From the NCBI GenBank assembly GCA_030612585.1, contig JAUWNP010000026.1, positions 1 to 34,922 of the forward strand: a stretch of 34,922 bases of DNA. Reading direction: 5' to 3'. Made by a program: the position numbers and the translations under genes. Positions within the stretch are counted from its first letter, which is position 1; each line of letters begins with the position of its first letter. This document shows positions 1 through 7,560 of the stretch, in pieces. Below the pieces are notes generated by a model that made no database searches, was not told where the DNA came from, and saw only the letters and a program-made list of their open reading frames with translations. Source of the DNA: Anaerolineae bacterium. Its GTDB lineage: Bacteria; Chloroflexota; Anaerolineae; B4-G1.

Positions 1-87
1 CGCCCCTACTTTAACGGCTGGATCACTTTGTCGTTGATGTACTTCAGTTATCGAGCCTATAAGTCAAGCAGGCTGCAGAGCGGGTAA
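1..87 (+). CDS. 3' end of an unidentified gene (partial)
   Basis: Frame 1 is open from the window edge to a TAA at 85-87 and encodes 28 residues ending in YKSSRLQSG. The stretch has aromatic residues (YFNGWITL, MYFSYRAY) and a basic tail, which would fit the last helix of a membrane protein or a cytosolic C-terminus. It is too short to assign. It could be chance; the only support is the open frame running in from the edge. Confidence 0.35.
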   Translation, partial: RPYFNGWITLSLMYFSYRAYKSSRLQSG

Positions 88-90
88 GCC

Positions 91-108
91 TCACGTTTCA
101 CGTTTCAC
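91..108. repeat. Short 7-bp tandem repeat
   Basis: TCACGTT occurs twice and is followed by TCAC (91-97, 98-104, 105-108). It lies between the partial first gene and the next start. Similar ACGTTTC runs are, to my knowledge, common intergenic filler in Anaerolineae-type genomes. No function is claimed. Confidence 0.6.
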
Positions 109-170
109 CAAGGCGGGTTCTCGAACCAGGACATGGTTTGAGTGTTGCCGCGTGCCTCAAAGGAGATGAG

Positions 171-1067
171 ATGAAAAAGTACTTTTTCTACATTTTGCTC
201 GGTCTACTATGCCCCGCAGTGATGGGCATCTACTATGTCAGCGGCATTGGCTGCATAAACGCGATAGGTTTAGAGACGGTTATAGGCATCCTATCGAGCG
301 GCGCTGCGCTCCTGGCCCTCAAAGAATACGGGGGGACAGGAAAGCCAATCGGCCATTGGCTATCCGCTTTGATACCGTTGATCAGCATTCCGTTCATCCC
401 TGCTGCCATGATCAGTCATTCTGGATTTGAGGCTTTTCTGGCCAAGGGGATGGCGCCCTTTGTGACGATGGAGGGGTTTGCCATCGCTCAACTCGTTTTA
501 GGCGTGTTGATGTTCAGGGGCCTGATATTCAAACGCGGGGAGGGCAGGCTGATGATGCCCGCTATTGGGTTTGTGATAATGAGGACGGTGTTGAGAATAC
601 GCGGCAAGTTTGTAAATCCGTCGAGAATCCTGCGCGAGATCGGGCTCCAAAAAGGGCAGACCATGCTGGATTACGGATGTGGGGTAGGAGTATTCACCAT
701 ACCCGCCGCCAAAATCGTCGGGGGTGGCGGTGTCGTTTACGCTTTGGACATCCACCCCTTGTGCATAAAAATGGTCGAGAAAGAGATTGGGAAGAGAGGG
801 CTGGCCAACGTCAAAACGATTCTCTCAGGCCGGGATACAGGATTGCCAGACGAGAGTGTAGACGTCGTTTTCTTGTACGACGTACTCCAGTTCATCACGG
901 ACAGGAGTATCCTGATGGAGGAGTTTCACCGCGTATTGAAACCGGATGGCCGTCTTTGCGCTACCGCTGAGCACCTGGACGTGAATGAGTTTCTGGACGT
1001 CATAACGCAGGGAAACTTATTCACGCTGGTTGATCGAAAGGGGCCAGTATTCAGGTTCAGGAGGTGA
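171..1067 (+). CDS. Membrane-anchored class I SAM-dependent methyltransferase
   Basis: The 298-residue protein combines two parts. The first 130 or so residues carry about four hydrophobic helices. The C-terminal half is a class I methyltransferase fold, with SAM motif I LDYGCGVGVFT at about residues 166-176, an acidic post-I strand (YALDIHPLC) and a motif II/III region (VDVVFLYDVLQ, then VLKPDGRL). This resembles Methyltransf_11/31 enzymes, which use SAM to methylate small molecules. The ATG at 171 is chosen because AGGAG lies 5 bases upstream; an in-frame TTG at 138 lacks such a site. It opens a co-directional run that continues into a second methyltransferase 27 bases downstream. The substrate is unknown. 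The membrane anchor suggests a hydrophobic or transported substrate, but that is inference. Confidence 0.85.
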   Translation: MKKYFFYILLGLLCPAVMGIYYVSGIGCINAIGLETVIGILSSGAALLALKEYGGTGKPIGHWLSALIPLISIPFIPAAMISHSGFEAFLAKGMAPFVTMEGFAIAQLVLGVLMFRGLIFKRGEGRLMMPAIGFVIMRTVLRIRGKFVNPSRILREIGLQKGQTMLDYGCGVGVFTIPAAKIVGGGGVVYALDIHPLCIKMVEKEIGKRGLANVKTILSGRDTGLPDESVDVVFLYDVLQFITDRSILMEEFHRVLKPDGRLCATAEHLDVNEFLDVITQGNLFTLVDRKGPVFRFRR

Positions 1068-1094
1068 CAGAATGCGAAACATCGAGGAAGTTCA

Positions 1095-1895
1095 ATGAGT
1101 GAGAAGCAGTTGTCTGGCGTGCCGCGCACGATGATCTTTACCCTGCGGGCACGGGCCGATGAGCATGCCCGTCCCGACGGCCTGTTCCGCGACGAACGCG
1201 CCGCGCAATGGATCAAACGACTGCCCTGGGACGCCGAGTTGGAGAAATGGTATGCCTGGAATTACCAGGTTGGCATCGCCGTGCGCACCGAACTGTTCGA
1301 CGACGTGGCGCGGCGGCACATTGCCACCCACGACAACCCATTGGTCGTCGAGTTGGGAGCGGGGCTGTCCACGCGCTATTACCGCGTTGGACAGGGTCGG
1401 GCGCGCTGGATCGAGCTGGACCTGCCCGAGGTGGTGAACATTCGCCGCCAACTCGACGTTGAATCGGACGAGCACACGTTTATGGCCTGCTCAGCGCTGG
1501 ATTTTGAATGGATGGAGCAGTTGCCCGACACGCCACCAGAAAACATCCTGTTTATTGCAGAAGGATTATTGAACTACTTTGCTCCGGCGGACGTCAGGCG
1601 TCTGGTCAGGCGGATGCGCGAATGTTTCCTGGGCGCCACCTTTGCCATAGATGTTCTCGGACAGTCTTCAAAGAAAATGGCGGCAAAGGGCGCTGCCCGG
1701 TCTGGCGCGGCGATGAAGTGGTTTGTCAGAGACGAACGAGACGTGGCCGCCTTGGGACTGACGCTGATACACGCCTGGCCCATGATGCGACAGCATCCGG
1801 AGCGTTGGCGTTGGCTGCGCTGGATTTCGTGGGTTCCCGCCATTCGTAATAGCGACATCATCGTCGAGACCAAGATAGAGCCTGTGGAAAGGTAA
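1095..1895 (+). CDS. LCM/PPM-family SAM-dependent O-methyltransferase
   Basis: The 266-residue soluble protein has the hallmarks of the leucine carboxyl methyltransferase/polyketide O-methyltransferase family (COG3315, TcmP-like). The N-terminal half carries a TLRARADEHARPD segment and a YAWNYQVGIAVRTELFDD helix. SAM motif I follows (VVELGAGLSTRYYR, about residues 83-96), then an acidic motif (WIELDLPEVV) and the LFIAEGLLNYF segment typical of the family. Members methylate carboxyl or hydroxyl groups of small molecules. An AGGAAG element sits just before the ATG at 1095. It lies between another methyltransferase and the first ATC-hydrolase paralog, consistent with small-molecule tailoring. 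The substrate cannot be read from the sequence. Confidence 0.85.
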   Translation: MSEKQLSGVPRTMIFTLRARADEHARPDGLFRDERAAQWIKRLPWDAELEKWYAWNYQVGIAVRTELFDDVARRHIATHDNPLVVELGAGLSTRYYRVGQGRARWIELDLPEVVNIRRQLDVESDEHTFMACSALDFEWMEQLPDTPPENILFIAEGLLNYFAPADVRRLVRRMRECFLGATFAIDVLGQSSKKMAAKGAARSGAAMKWFVRDERDVAALGLTLIHAWPMMRQHPERWRWLRWISWVPAIRNSDIIVETKIEPVER

Positions 1896-1928
1896 AAACA
1901 ACGCTGGGAGGAGTAAGGAGGATGAGAC

Positions 1929-2636
1929 GTGACAAAGATCGAGGATTTGAAAAACTATGGGCTGTCGCTGGCAGACGCGGGCGACGCGATTCCCGCCGAT
2001 GTCATGGGTCAGATTAAAAAAGCATCCATGAGAATCATGTCGCGCCGCGCAGGCTTGCTGGGACTGGCGCGGTTTATGTGGGCGCTGCCGGGCGAGCGGA
2101 AACGGTTGCTGGCTCGCGATTACGCCGTGGCGCGGGAACATGGCTTGACCAGCCAATCGTTCCTGGAGTCGCGCGCCCAAAGCGCGGCGACCTTTGCGGC
2201 GATGGCGCGGGCGGTGGGGGAGGAAAAAGCGCTGGAGATTCAGATGGAGATAGTGGAAAGTGTCGCGGCGGAATTGATGGCGTTCATATTTCCTACCGCG
2301 GACGAGTTGAAAGCCTGCGGCGACCCATTCGTGGCGTTCAAAGAATTTATGAAGGCTGGGAACGCTGCTAACGTGGCCGCAGGGCTGCACGAGGTTGAGA
2401 CTGTGGAAGACACGCCCGACGTCTATCGGTTCAACGTTACTTATTGCGCGTATCACTCCATTCCGGACGAAGCGGGCTGGGGCGCGGCATGTTTGCCGAG
2501 TTGTTACGGCGACGACCTCTTTTTTCCTGGACTATGCGCGCAAATAGGGGCGAGGTTCATCCGCACGGGGACGCTCGCGCGCGGTGATAAGGTGTGCGAC
2601 TTTTGTTTTGAGCGTGTCAACAGGAAGGAGGAATGA
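1929..2636 (+). CDS. ATC hydrolase-family protein, paralog 1
   Basis: The 235-residue protein matches the L-2-amino-thiazoline-4-carboxylic acid hydrolase family (PF14196) by its C-terminal block: a Cys-rich stretch (ITYC-like YCAYHSIPDE, then CLPSCYGDD), an RTGTLARGD turn and a terminal CDF at residues 223-225. The characterised pseudomonad enzyme opens the thiazoline ring of L-ATC on the way to cysteine; most homologs have no known substrate. The start is GTG at 1929 with AAGGAGG 6 bases upstream. It sits 33 bases after the LCM-type methyltransferase and 1 base before the next start, so it is translationally linked to the membrane protein that follows. It is extra rich in Cys compared with its two paralogs at 3091 and 5644. 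Confidence 0.8.
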   Translation: MTKIEDLKNYGLSLADAGDAIPADVMGQIKKASMRIMSRRAGLLGLARFMWALPGERKRLLARDYAVAREHGLTSQSFLESRAQSAATFAAMARAVGEEKALEIQMEIVESVAAELMAFIFPTADELKACGDPFVAFKEFMKAGNAANVAAGLHEVETVEDTPDVYRFNVTYCAYHSIPDEAGWGAACLPSCYGDDLFFPGLCAQIGARFIRTGTLARGDKVCDFCFERVNRKEE

Positions 2637-2637
2637 A

Positions 2638-3087
2638 ATGGCTAACGTTACACAAACACCGTCCCGAGCACAAACGGCCAAGTCGAAAAAGAGAGGGTTG
2701 AAGAAAAGCAAGTTGATCCGCATCAATCGTTACATGGCCTGGATCACAGTGCCCCTGGTGTTTCTATCAACGTTTGTGTTTTTCTCGCCCTCGCTGCGGG
2801 TTCCATTGCCGGACTGGATGCAACTCTTTAACCCTGTATTCCAGTTGTTCTTTGTCGTCCATACCCTGATCTCTATCTACGTGTTCCGGTTTCCCAGGCT
2901 CGGCACGTCTCCGAAATCCATCGAAATCTATAGCGGGTATGGCATCCTGCTGACCGTCATCCTGAATTTTGTGTTCTACGGAAATGAGCCGTATGCCACG
3001 ATTGTCTTTTGGGCCAACTGGGCTTTTATCGCCGTCCACCTCGTACTGGGGGCGCGCTTTGCGCTCAGGCGGCTGAAACGGAGATAG
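2638..3087 (+). CDS. Small four-helix membrane protein with two intramembrane histidines
   Basis: I do not recognise a named family. The 149-residue protein has a very basic N-terminal tail (residues 10-31, many Lys/Arg) followed by four hydrophobic segments at roughly 33-49, 62-84, 98-114 and 122-140. His75 in helix 2 (FFVVHTLIS) and His134 in helix 4 (FIAVHLVLG) lie inside the predicted membrane. That pattern is seen in small cytochrome b-like or DUF4405-like proteins, so heme binding is possible but unproven. The ATG at 2638 is preferred over upstream codons because AAGGAGG lies 6 bases before it. It is flanked on both sides, at 1 and 3 bases, by ATC-hydrolase paralogs, so the three genes are probably co-translated. 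Confidence 0.75.
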   Translation: MANVTQTPSRAQTAKSKKRGLKKSKLIRINRYMAWITVPLVFLSTFVFFSPSLRVPLPDWMQLFNPVFQLFFVVHTLISIYVFRFPRLGTSPKSIEIYSGYGILLTVILNFVFYGNEPYATIVFWANWAFIAVHLVLGARFALRRLKRR

Positions 3088-3090
3088 CAG

Positions 3091-3756
3091 GTGAGAAAGA
3101 CGAGTAACAAGCAGAGAAAAAATCACCTTGATTACATGAGGTGGTGCCGTCCGTTTACCGAAGAGAAAATCGGTAAGCAAAATTACGAGCGCTACTATCA
3201 AAGATCACTGGAGGAATTTGAAAGACTATTACCAAAAGTGCCCGTGTTTGAACAATCACAGAACAATACCAATTTTCACAGAGGTCCCTTTGCGCTTGCT
3301 CAATACAGAGTGCTGTTAGGCGAGTTTGGCTACGACAAGGAAAAAGCCCTTGAAATACTGGATGCCATCGTCAGTGAGCAATGCAAACAAGAGCTTGACC
3401 ATTCATGGATGATGAGATTCTTCCTGGGGACAATGCATAAATGGCCCAAGTTCTTGATCAAGAAGATGGTGAAACGAATGAGTACAACAGAAGAAGACGG
3501 CTGGTTGGGTGAATTCCCAGAAGAAGAGGGATTTATGGCCTTCGATTGCACTCAATGTGGGCTGATGATTTGGTTAGAGGAACAGGGCGCTCCCGAGATT
3601 TGCCCCGTTTTTTGCAACACGGATTACGTTACGGCATCTTACATGACCGAGATAAGGTTGGTTAGAACAAAGACCATAGGATACGGAGACGATATATGCG
3701 ACTTTCGTTATTATCTTGAAGACAAAGAAGTTGATGAAAATATCAAACTAAAATAA
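3091..3756 (+). CDS. ATC hydrolase-family protein, paralog 2
   Basis: The 221-residue protein shares the C-terminal architecture of the L-2-amino-thiazoline-4-carboxylic acid hydrolase family. It has a Cys pair (DCTQCG), a CPVFCNTDY segment, an RTKTIGYGDD turn and a CDFR at residues 203-206. The N-terminal half is helical and charged. The start is GTG at 3091, with GGAG 7-10 bases upstream in the tail of the preceding gene. Codon use is clearly more AT-rich than in the first paralog, so the two are unlikely to be a recent tandem duplicate and may have been brought together by transfer. The substrate is unknown. Confidence 0.8.
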   Translation: MRKTSNKQRKNHLDYMRWCRPFTEEKIGKQNYERYYQRSLEEFERLLPKVPVFEQSQNNTNFHRGPFALAQYRVLLGEFGYDKEKALEILDAIVSEQCKQELDHSWMMRFFLGTMHKWPKFLIKKMVKRMSTTEEDGWLGEFPEEEGFMAFDCTQCGLMIWLEEQGAPEICPVFCNTDYVTASYMTEIRLVRTKTIGYGDDICDFRYYLEDKEVDENIKLK

Positions 3757-3886
3757 AAACACTTCTCGCCGGAGCAACTGTCGCCTGGGCGATTGTGTAC
3801 TGTGGAAAGCCACGGCAATCTTTGAGCCTGAGTGGATGGATTGCTCAGGAGTTGAGTTGTGGTTACTTCATGCAAGGAGACACACG

Positions 3887-4453
3887 ATGCAGTGGTTTCA
3901 CTTTCATATTGGCTGGCTCAATCTGTGGGTTTTGGCGCTTGTGCTTTCCATCGCCCCGCTTGTGGTCAACAATCGCCTGGGAGCCAAGGGCAAAGCATCG
4001 TTAAAACGCGCGACGGGACTTCCCCCTACGTCGGGGGTTGAGCGTGTATTCTACGTGCTGGTTGTGTTGCCACAGTTTGTGATGCTTTTCTATAGCATTT
4101 TCGTTCCGTTCACCACAAACGCGGCGTTGCTCGGCGCTGGGCTGGTCTTGTTCGTGACCGGGCTAGTTTTGCAAATCAAGAAGTCATGGGACTATGCCAT
4201 CACTCCGCCCGATAAACTGATTACCAAAGGTGTTTACCAGATATCGCGCAACCCTGACTACTTTAGCGCCACACTGATGTACCTTGGGATGGGACTGGCT
4301 GGGGCTTCATGGCTCATTATAGCCATAGCGGTTTATTGGTTCATCGGCTATCAATGGATGGTCACGTTAGAAGAACAGTTCTGTATGGAACACTGGCCGG
4401 ACGAGTTCCCCGAATACAAGCGCAAGGTTGCCAAAAACTTCTTGTTCTTTTAG
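3887..4453 (+). CDS. ICMT-like integral membrane methyltransferase, paralog 1
   Basis: The 188-residue protein has about five hydrophobic segments and the C-terminal signature of the isoprenylcysteine carboxyl methyltransferase/PEMT superfamily. A glycine-rich TKGVYQISRNPDYF (RNPxY at 121-125) is followed by a membrane hairpin, the acidic pair E162-E163, and a terminal EYKRKVAKNFLFF. Family members bind SAM in the membrane and methylate carboxyls, phospholipids or other lipophilic acceptors. The usual RHPxY is RNPxY here. The ATG at 3887 has AAGGAG 7 bases upstream, and paralogs 2 and 4 begin at the same point. It is the first of four related genes between 3887 and 6937. The 130 bases before it contain no recognisable gene. 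Confidence 0.85.
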   Translation: MQWFHFHIGWLNLWVLALVLSIAPLVVNNRLGAKGKASLKRATGLPPTSGVERVFYVLVVLPQFVMLFYSIFVPFTTNAALLGAGLVLFVTGLVLQIKKSWDYAITPPDKLITKGVYQISRNPDYFSATLMYLGMGLAGASWLIIAIAVYWFIGYQWMVTLEEQFCMEHWPDEFPEYKRKVAKNFLFF

Positions 4454-4481
4454 AAAATCACTTTAGGCGAGGAGATGCATA

Positions 4482-5042
4482 ATGAAATGGTTTCCCTTTC
4501 AAATCGGCTGGCTGAATTTGTGGATTTTGACACTGGTGTTTCAGACGCGGTACCTGATGAGCATGGGGGAAAGAGGAAAAGCGGCGCTAAAACGCGCTGG
4601 ATGGCCCTCTAATATCAGTATATCGTGGGGGGAGCAAGTGTTTGCACTACTGGTCATGATGCCATTCCCAATATATCTGTATACAATTTTTGTGCCGTTT
4701 ACAGCGAACACGGCATTGCTCGGTGCAGGCTTGCTGCTGTTTGTCGTTGGGTTCGTGTTGATTCTAAAAGCGACCTGGGACATTACCATCGCGCCCCCTG
4801 ACAAACTGATCACAAATGGTATTTACCAGATTTCACGCAACCCCGTCTACTTTGGCATGACGCTGACCTACCTGGGTATGGGGCTGGCTGGTGCCTCCTG
4901 GCTCATCGTGGCCTACGCGGTCTTTTTCTTCATCGGTTATCAATGGGTAGCAACTATTGAAGAACGGTCTTGTATGGAGAGCTGGCCGGAAGAGTTTGCC
5001 GAGTACAAGCGCAGGGTCGCTAAAAACCTCTTGTTCTTTTAG
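4482..5042 (+). CDS. ICMT-like integral membrane methyltransferase, paralog 2
   Basis: The 186-residue protein is closely similar to paralog 1: the same N-terminal pattern (W-F-x-F-x-IGWLNLW), the TNGIYQISRNPVYFG signature, an E-E pair followed by a conserved Cys (IEERSC), and the terminal NLLFF. It has about five membrane segments. The family transfers a methyl group from SAM to lipophilic or membrane-presented acceptors; the substrate here is unknown. AGGAG lies 7 bases before the ATG at 4482, in a GAGATGCAT-ATG context almost identical to that of paralog 4, so the start context was duplicated along with the gene. Identity to paralog 1 is high in the C-terminal two thirds and lower in the loop after the first helix. 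Confidence 0.85.
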   Translation: MKWFPFQIGWLNLWILTLVFQTRYLMSMGERGKAALKRAGWPSNISISWGEQVFALLVMMPFPIYLYTIFVPFTANTALLGAGLLLFVVGFVLILKATWDITIAPPDKLITNGIYQISRNPVYFGMTLTYLGMGLAGASWLIVAYAVFFFIGYQWVATIEERSCMESWPEEFAEYKRRVAKNLLFF

Positions 5043-5075
5043 GACGTAACAATTCTTCTAACACAAGGAGGAAAG

Positions 5076-5633
5076 ATGTCTTTAGTACCTGATTTTCAAA
5101 TTGGATGGCTGAACGCCTGGGTGTTACTCGTCGCGTCATACGCCTTGATGCTGGTGGCTGTGGTGATAAACAAGGATGCGGCAAAACGACTTTCTGACAC
5201 ATCCTGGTACACCGCAGATAATAAAAAATGGGCCAGTTTATCAATGGCATCATTTTACATCAGCGTACTTTACTCGATTGCGGTTCCCTTAAAGCTAGGA
5301 ACGGCATGGTTCTATATCGGGGGGATCATATATCTGGTAGGGTTTATTGCCCTTATCAATGGCTATGTCACTTTCGCGACGACGCCTGCGGATGAACTTG
5401 TTGTGAAAGGGGTTTACAAAATATCTCGGCATCCGCTCTACTTTTTTACTTCTGTTGCGTTTTTGGGGGCAGGGATCGCTTCAGCATCCTGGCTTTTGCT
5501 ATTGCTATTAATTGTGTCTGGCATTTTCACGCATCTTATCGTTTTAGGAGAAGAACGGCGTTGTCTTGAAACGTATGGTGACGCTTATCGTGAGTACATG
5601 AATCGGGTTCCAAGATATTTTCTGTTTTTCTGA
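5076..5633 (+). CDS. ICMT-like integral membrane methyltransferase, paralog 3
   Basis: This 185-residue protein is the most divergent of the four adjacent paralogs. It keeps the FQIGWLNAWV start, the VKGVYKISRHPLYFF signature (canonical RHPxY), the GEERRC acidic pair plus Cys, and a C-terminal EYMNRVPRYFLFF. Predicted topology is about five membrane segments. It differs from paralogs 1, 2 and 4 in the central loop and in having the canonical His. An AAGGAGG element 4 bases upstream supports ATG 5076. It is followed after 10 bases by the third ATC-hydrolase gene. Family chemistry is SAM-dependent methyl transfer at the membrane; the substrate is unknown. Confidence 0.85.
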   Translation: MSLVPDFQIGWLNAWVLLVASYALMLVAVVINKDAAKRLSDTSWYTADNKKWASLSMASFYISVLYSIAVPLKLGTAWFYIGGIIYLVGFIALINGYVTFATTPADELVVKGVYKISRHPLYFFTSVAFLGAGIASASWLLLLLLIVSGIFTHLIVLGEERRCLETYGDAYREYMNRVPRYFLFF

Positions 5634-5643
5634 GGAGGTTAAC

Positions 5644-6366
5644 ATGACCACGGATGCAGATAAGCATTGCTATGTAAACATAAAACCAAAGTTGATGAAA
5701 GATTTCGACAAGATGCTAAAGTTCACGCGGCAAGTCTTGGGGCAGCATTTTGACAAACCCCAAATAGATAAATTGCTCGATGAAAGCAGGCGCGAATACG
5801 CGGCGCTCATCCCGCAATTGCCCTACATTGGCGGTAAAAAGAACAGCGGCACCGCTAATCTCGTCGGAGGAGCATGGTCGCTGGCGATAATCTGGACTCT
5901 CGAAAGAGCAGGATTAACCACGCGCGCCATCGGCAAGGTCATATACGAGTCAATGGAACTGTTCTTTGAGTCAAGACCGTGCTTCGTACGCTGGCTCATG
6001 GGCAAACTCATGATCTCGAAATTCTTTGTGAAAAAGAAGAAAAAGCAAATTAAAGATGCTCCATTTCGGCACTATCCCGGGGGTTGGGTCGGCGAGTTTG
6101 TTGAGAGCGACGGTGAGAACTTTGATCTCGGGTTAGATTATATTGAATGTGGGATTTGCAAGTTTTATAAGGAACAGGAGGCCGAAAAATACATCCCCTA
6201 TTTGTGCCTGGGGGATTACCCAATGTTTCGGTCCCTGGGAATCGGGTTCACGCGGACGCAAACTATCGGCAATGGCGCACCGCTCTGTGATTTTCGTTTC
6301 AAAAAAGGGGGCACAACGCCCCGAGGGTGGCCTCCAGACAATCTGGAAGAGTTCAAGGCACAGTAG
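5644..6366 (+). CDS. ATC hydrolase-family protein, paralog 3
   Basis: The 240-residue protein carries the family C-terminal block: IECGIC, then YLCLGDYPMF, an RTQTIGNGAP turn and CDFR at 215-218. The N-terminal half is helical with a Lys-rich stretch (VKKKKKQIK) around residue 130. GGAGG lies 6 bases before the ATG at 5644. The gene sits between ICMT-like paralogs 3 and 4 (gaps of about 10 bases each), which is the clearest sign that the two families are meant to be expressed together. It has one Cys pattern in common with paralog 2 (CxxC before the Asp) and lacks the additional Cys residues of paralog 1. Confidence 0.8.
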   Translation: MTTDADKHCYVNIKPKLMKDFDKMLKFTRQVLGQHFDKPQIDKLLDESRREYAALIPQLPYIGGKKNSGTANLVGGAWSLAIIWTLERAGLTTRAIGKVIYESMELFFESRPCFVRWLMGKLMISKFFVKKKKKQIKDAPFRHYPGGWVGEFVESDGENFDLGLDYIECGICKFYKEQEAEKYIPYLCLGDYPMFRSLGIGFTRTQTIGNGAPLCDFRFKKGGTTPRGWPPDNLEEFKAQ

Positions 6367-6376
6367 GAGATGCATG

Positions 6377-6937
6377 ATGCAATGGTTTCACTTTCAAATC
6401 GGCTGGCTGAACCTGTGGATTTTGACGCTGGTACTTTACAGCGCACCGATCCTGATAGGCATAAGCATAGGGGAAAAGGCCGGGCTAAAACGGGAATTGG
6501 TGTTGCCCTCTATGTCATCTGTTGAGCGTGCGCTCTATATGTTAGTCGTGCTTCCACAGGTCGCGATGTATCTCTATACGATTTTTGTGCCTTTCACCAC
6601 CAACGTGGCGTTGCTCGGCGCGGGTCTGGTGTTGTTTGTCATCGGGCTGGTGATGACTCTCAAGCAGACGTGGGACTTTGCCGCCGCGCCGCCTGACAAA
6701 CTGATCACCAATGGCATTTACCAGATCTCGCGCAACCCCGGCTGCTTTGGCCAGGTGCTGGCCTGTCTCGGCATGGGCCTAGCGGGCGGGTGCTGGCTCA
6801 TTGTGGCATTCGGGGTCTACTGGTTCATCGCCTGCCAATGGATGGGCGCGTTGGAGGAACGGTTTTGCGCGGAGCGCTGGCCTGAGGAGTTCGCCAAGTA
6901 CAAACGCAAGGTCGCCAAGAATTTCCTGTTTTTCTAA
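6377..6937 (+). CDS. ICMT-like integral membrane methyltransferase, paralog 4
   Basis: The 186-residue protein is very similar to paralogs 1 and 2 (MQWFHFQIGWLNLW start, TNGIYQISRNP signature, LEERFC, KNFLFF end). One difference matters: the tyrosine that normally follows RNPx/RHPx is a cysteine here (RNPGCFG), so this copy may have altered activity. Two ATGs in a row occur at 6374 and 6377. I prefer 6377 because AGGAG then lies 7 bases upstream, as in paralogs 1 and 2. The stop of the preceding hydrolase overlaps the ribosome binding site, and the ECF S-component gene starts 12 bases after this gene ends. This ties the enzyme array to the transport genes. Confidence 0.85.
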   Translation: MQWFHFQIGWLNLWILTLVLYSAPILIGISIGEKAGLKRELVLPSMSSVERALYMLVVLPQVAMYLYTIFVPFTTNVALLGAGLVLFVIGLVMTLKQTWDFAAAPPDKLITNGIYQISRNPGCFGQVLACLGMGLAGGCWLIVAFGVYWFIACQWMGALEERFCAERWPEEFAKYKRKVAKNFLFF

Positions 6938-6948
6938 GGAGAACGGCT

Positions 6949-7548
6949 ATGAGTACCCCATCCGTTGAACGGCTCAAGCCCAGCCTCAAAGACTGGAACA
7001 CGCGCGACATTCTGGTGACCGCAGCCATCGCCGTTGCCCTGACCATCGTTTCGACCGGCGCGAACTACTTGATGGCGCCACTTCACGTGCTTGGCCCGGC
7101 AGCGGCGTGGGCGATCACGGGGGTGTGGGTCATTCCGGGCGTGCTTACGGCATACGTCGTGCGCCGGCCGGGCGCTGCTTTCCTCAGCCAACTGTTGACC
7201 GGCATTATGCAAGCGCCGTTCTCTCCCTTTGGCTGGATGACGGTCATCAGGGCATTGGTCACCGGCGTCCCTTCCGAAGCGGTATTCCTGGCCACCCGCT
7301 ACCGGAACTACCGGCTGCCGCTGTTGCTGGTCGTGGCAGGCGTGGCGAATGTCGTGCATCTGGCGGTTGGCTATGTCCCCCACGGCTACTTTAATCTGCC
7401 GCCAGGGGTGCAGATCGCTACGTGGGTGATAACTTGTATCAGCGGCGTGGTGGCGGGCGGGTTGGCAAAGGCATTGGCAGACGCCATCGCTAAAACCGGT
7501 GTATTGAATAGTTTTGCTATTGGGCAAGCGCAGCAGGAAGAAATTTAG
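6949..7548 (+). CDS. YkoE-like ECF transporter S component
   Basis: The 199-residue integral membrane protein has about six hydrophobic segments and resembles the YkoE family (PF09819), the substrate-binding S subunits of ECF-type vitamin/metal importers that work with YkoD-like dual ATPases and YkoC-like T subunits. Supporting features are the short soluble N-terminus, the WVIPGVLTAYVVRRPGAA and GWMTVIRALVTGVPSE segments, and a tail ALADAIAKTGVLNSFAIG typical of the family. AAGGAG lies 7 bases before the ATG. The matching ATPase and T genes lie 4 kb downstream, separated by a fused ABC transporter. The ligand is unknown: YkoE of Bacillus is linked to a thiamine precursor, but the iron context here suggests something else. 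Confidence 0.75.
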   Translation: MSTPSVERLKPSLKDWNTRDILVTAAIAVALTIVSTGANYLMAPLHVLGPAAAWAITGVWVIPGVLTAYVVRRPGAAFLSQLLTGIMQAPFSPFGWMTVIRALVTGVPSEAVFLATRYRNYRLPLLLVVAGVANVVHLAVGYVPHGYFNLPPGVQIATWVITCISGVVAGGLAKALADAIAKTGVLNSFAIGQAQQEEI

Positions 7549-7560
7549 AGGAGGAAAACA

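Noticed and set aside
138..170. Upstream TTG start for the first methyltransferase
   Set aside because: No ribosome binding site; ATG 171 has AGGAG at 5 bases and begins the hydrophobic helix directly.
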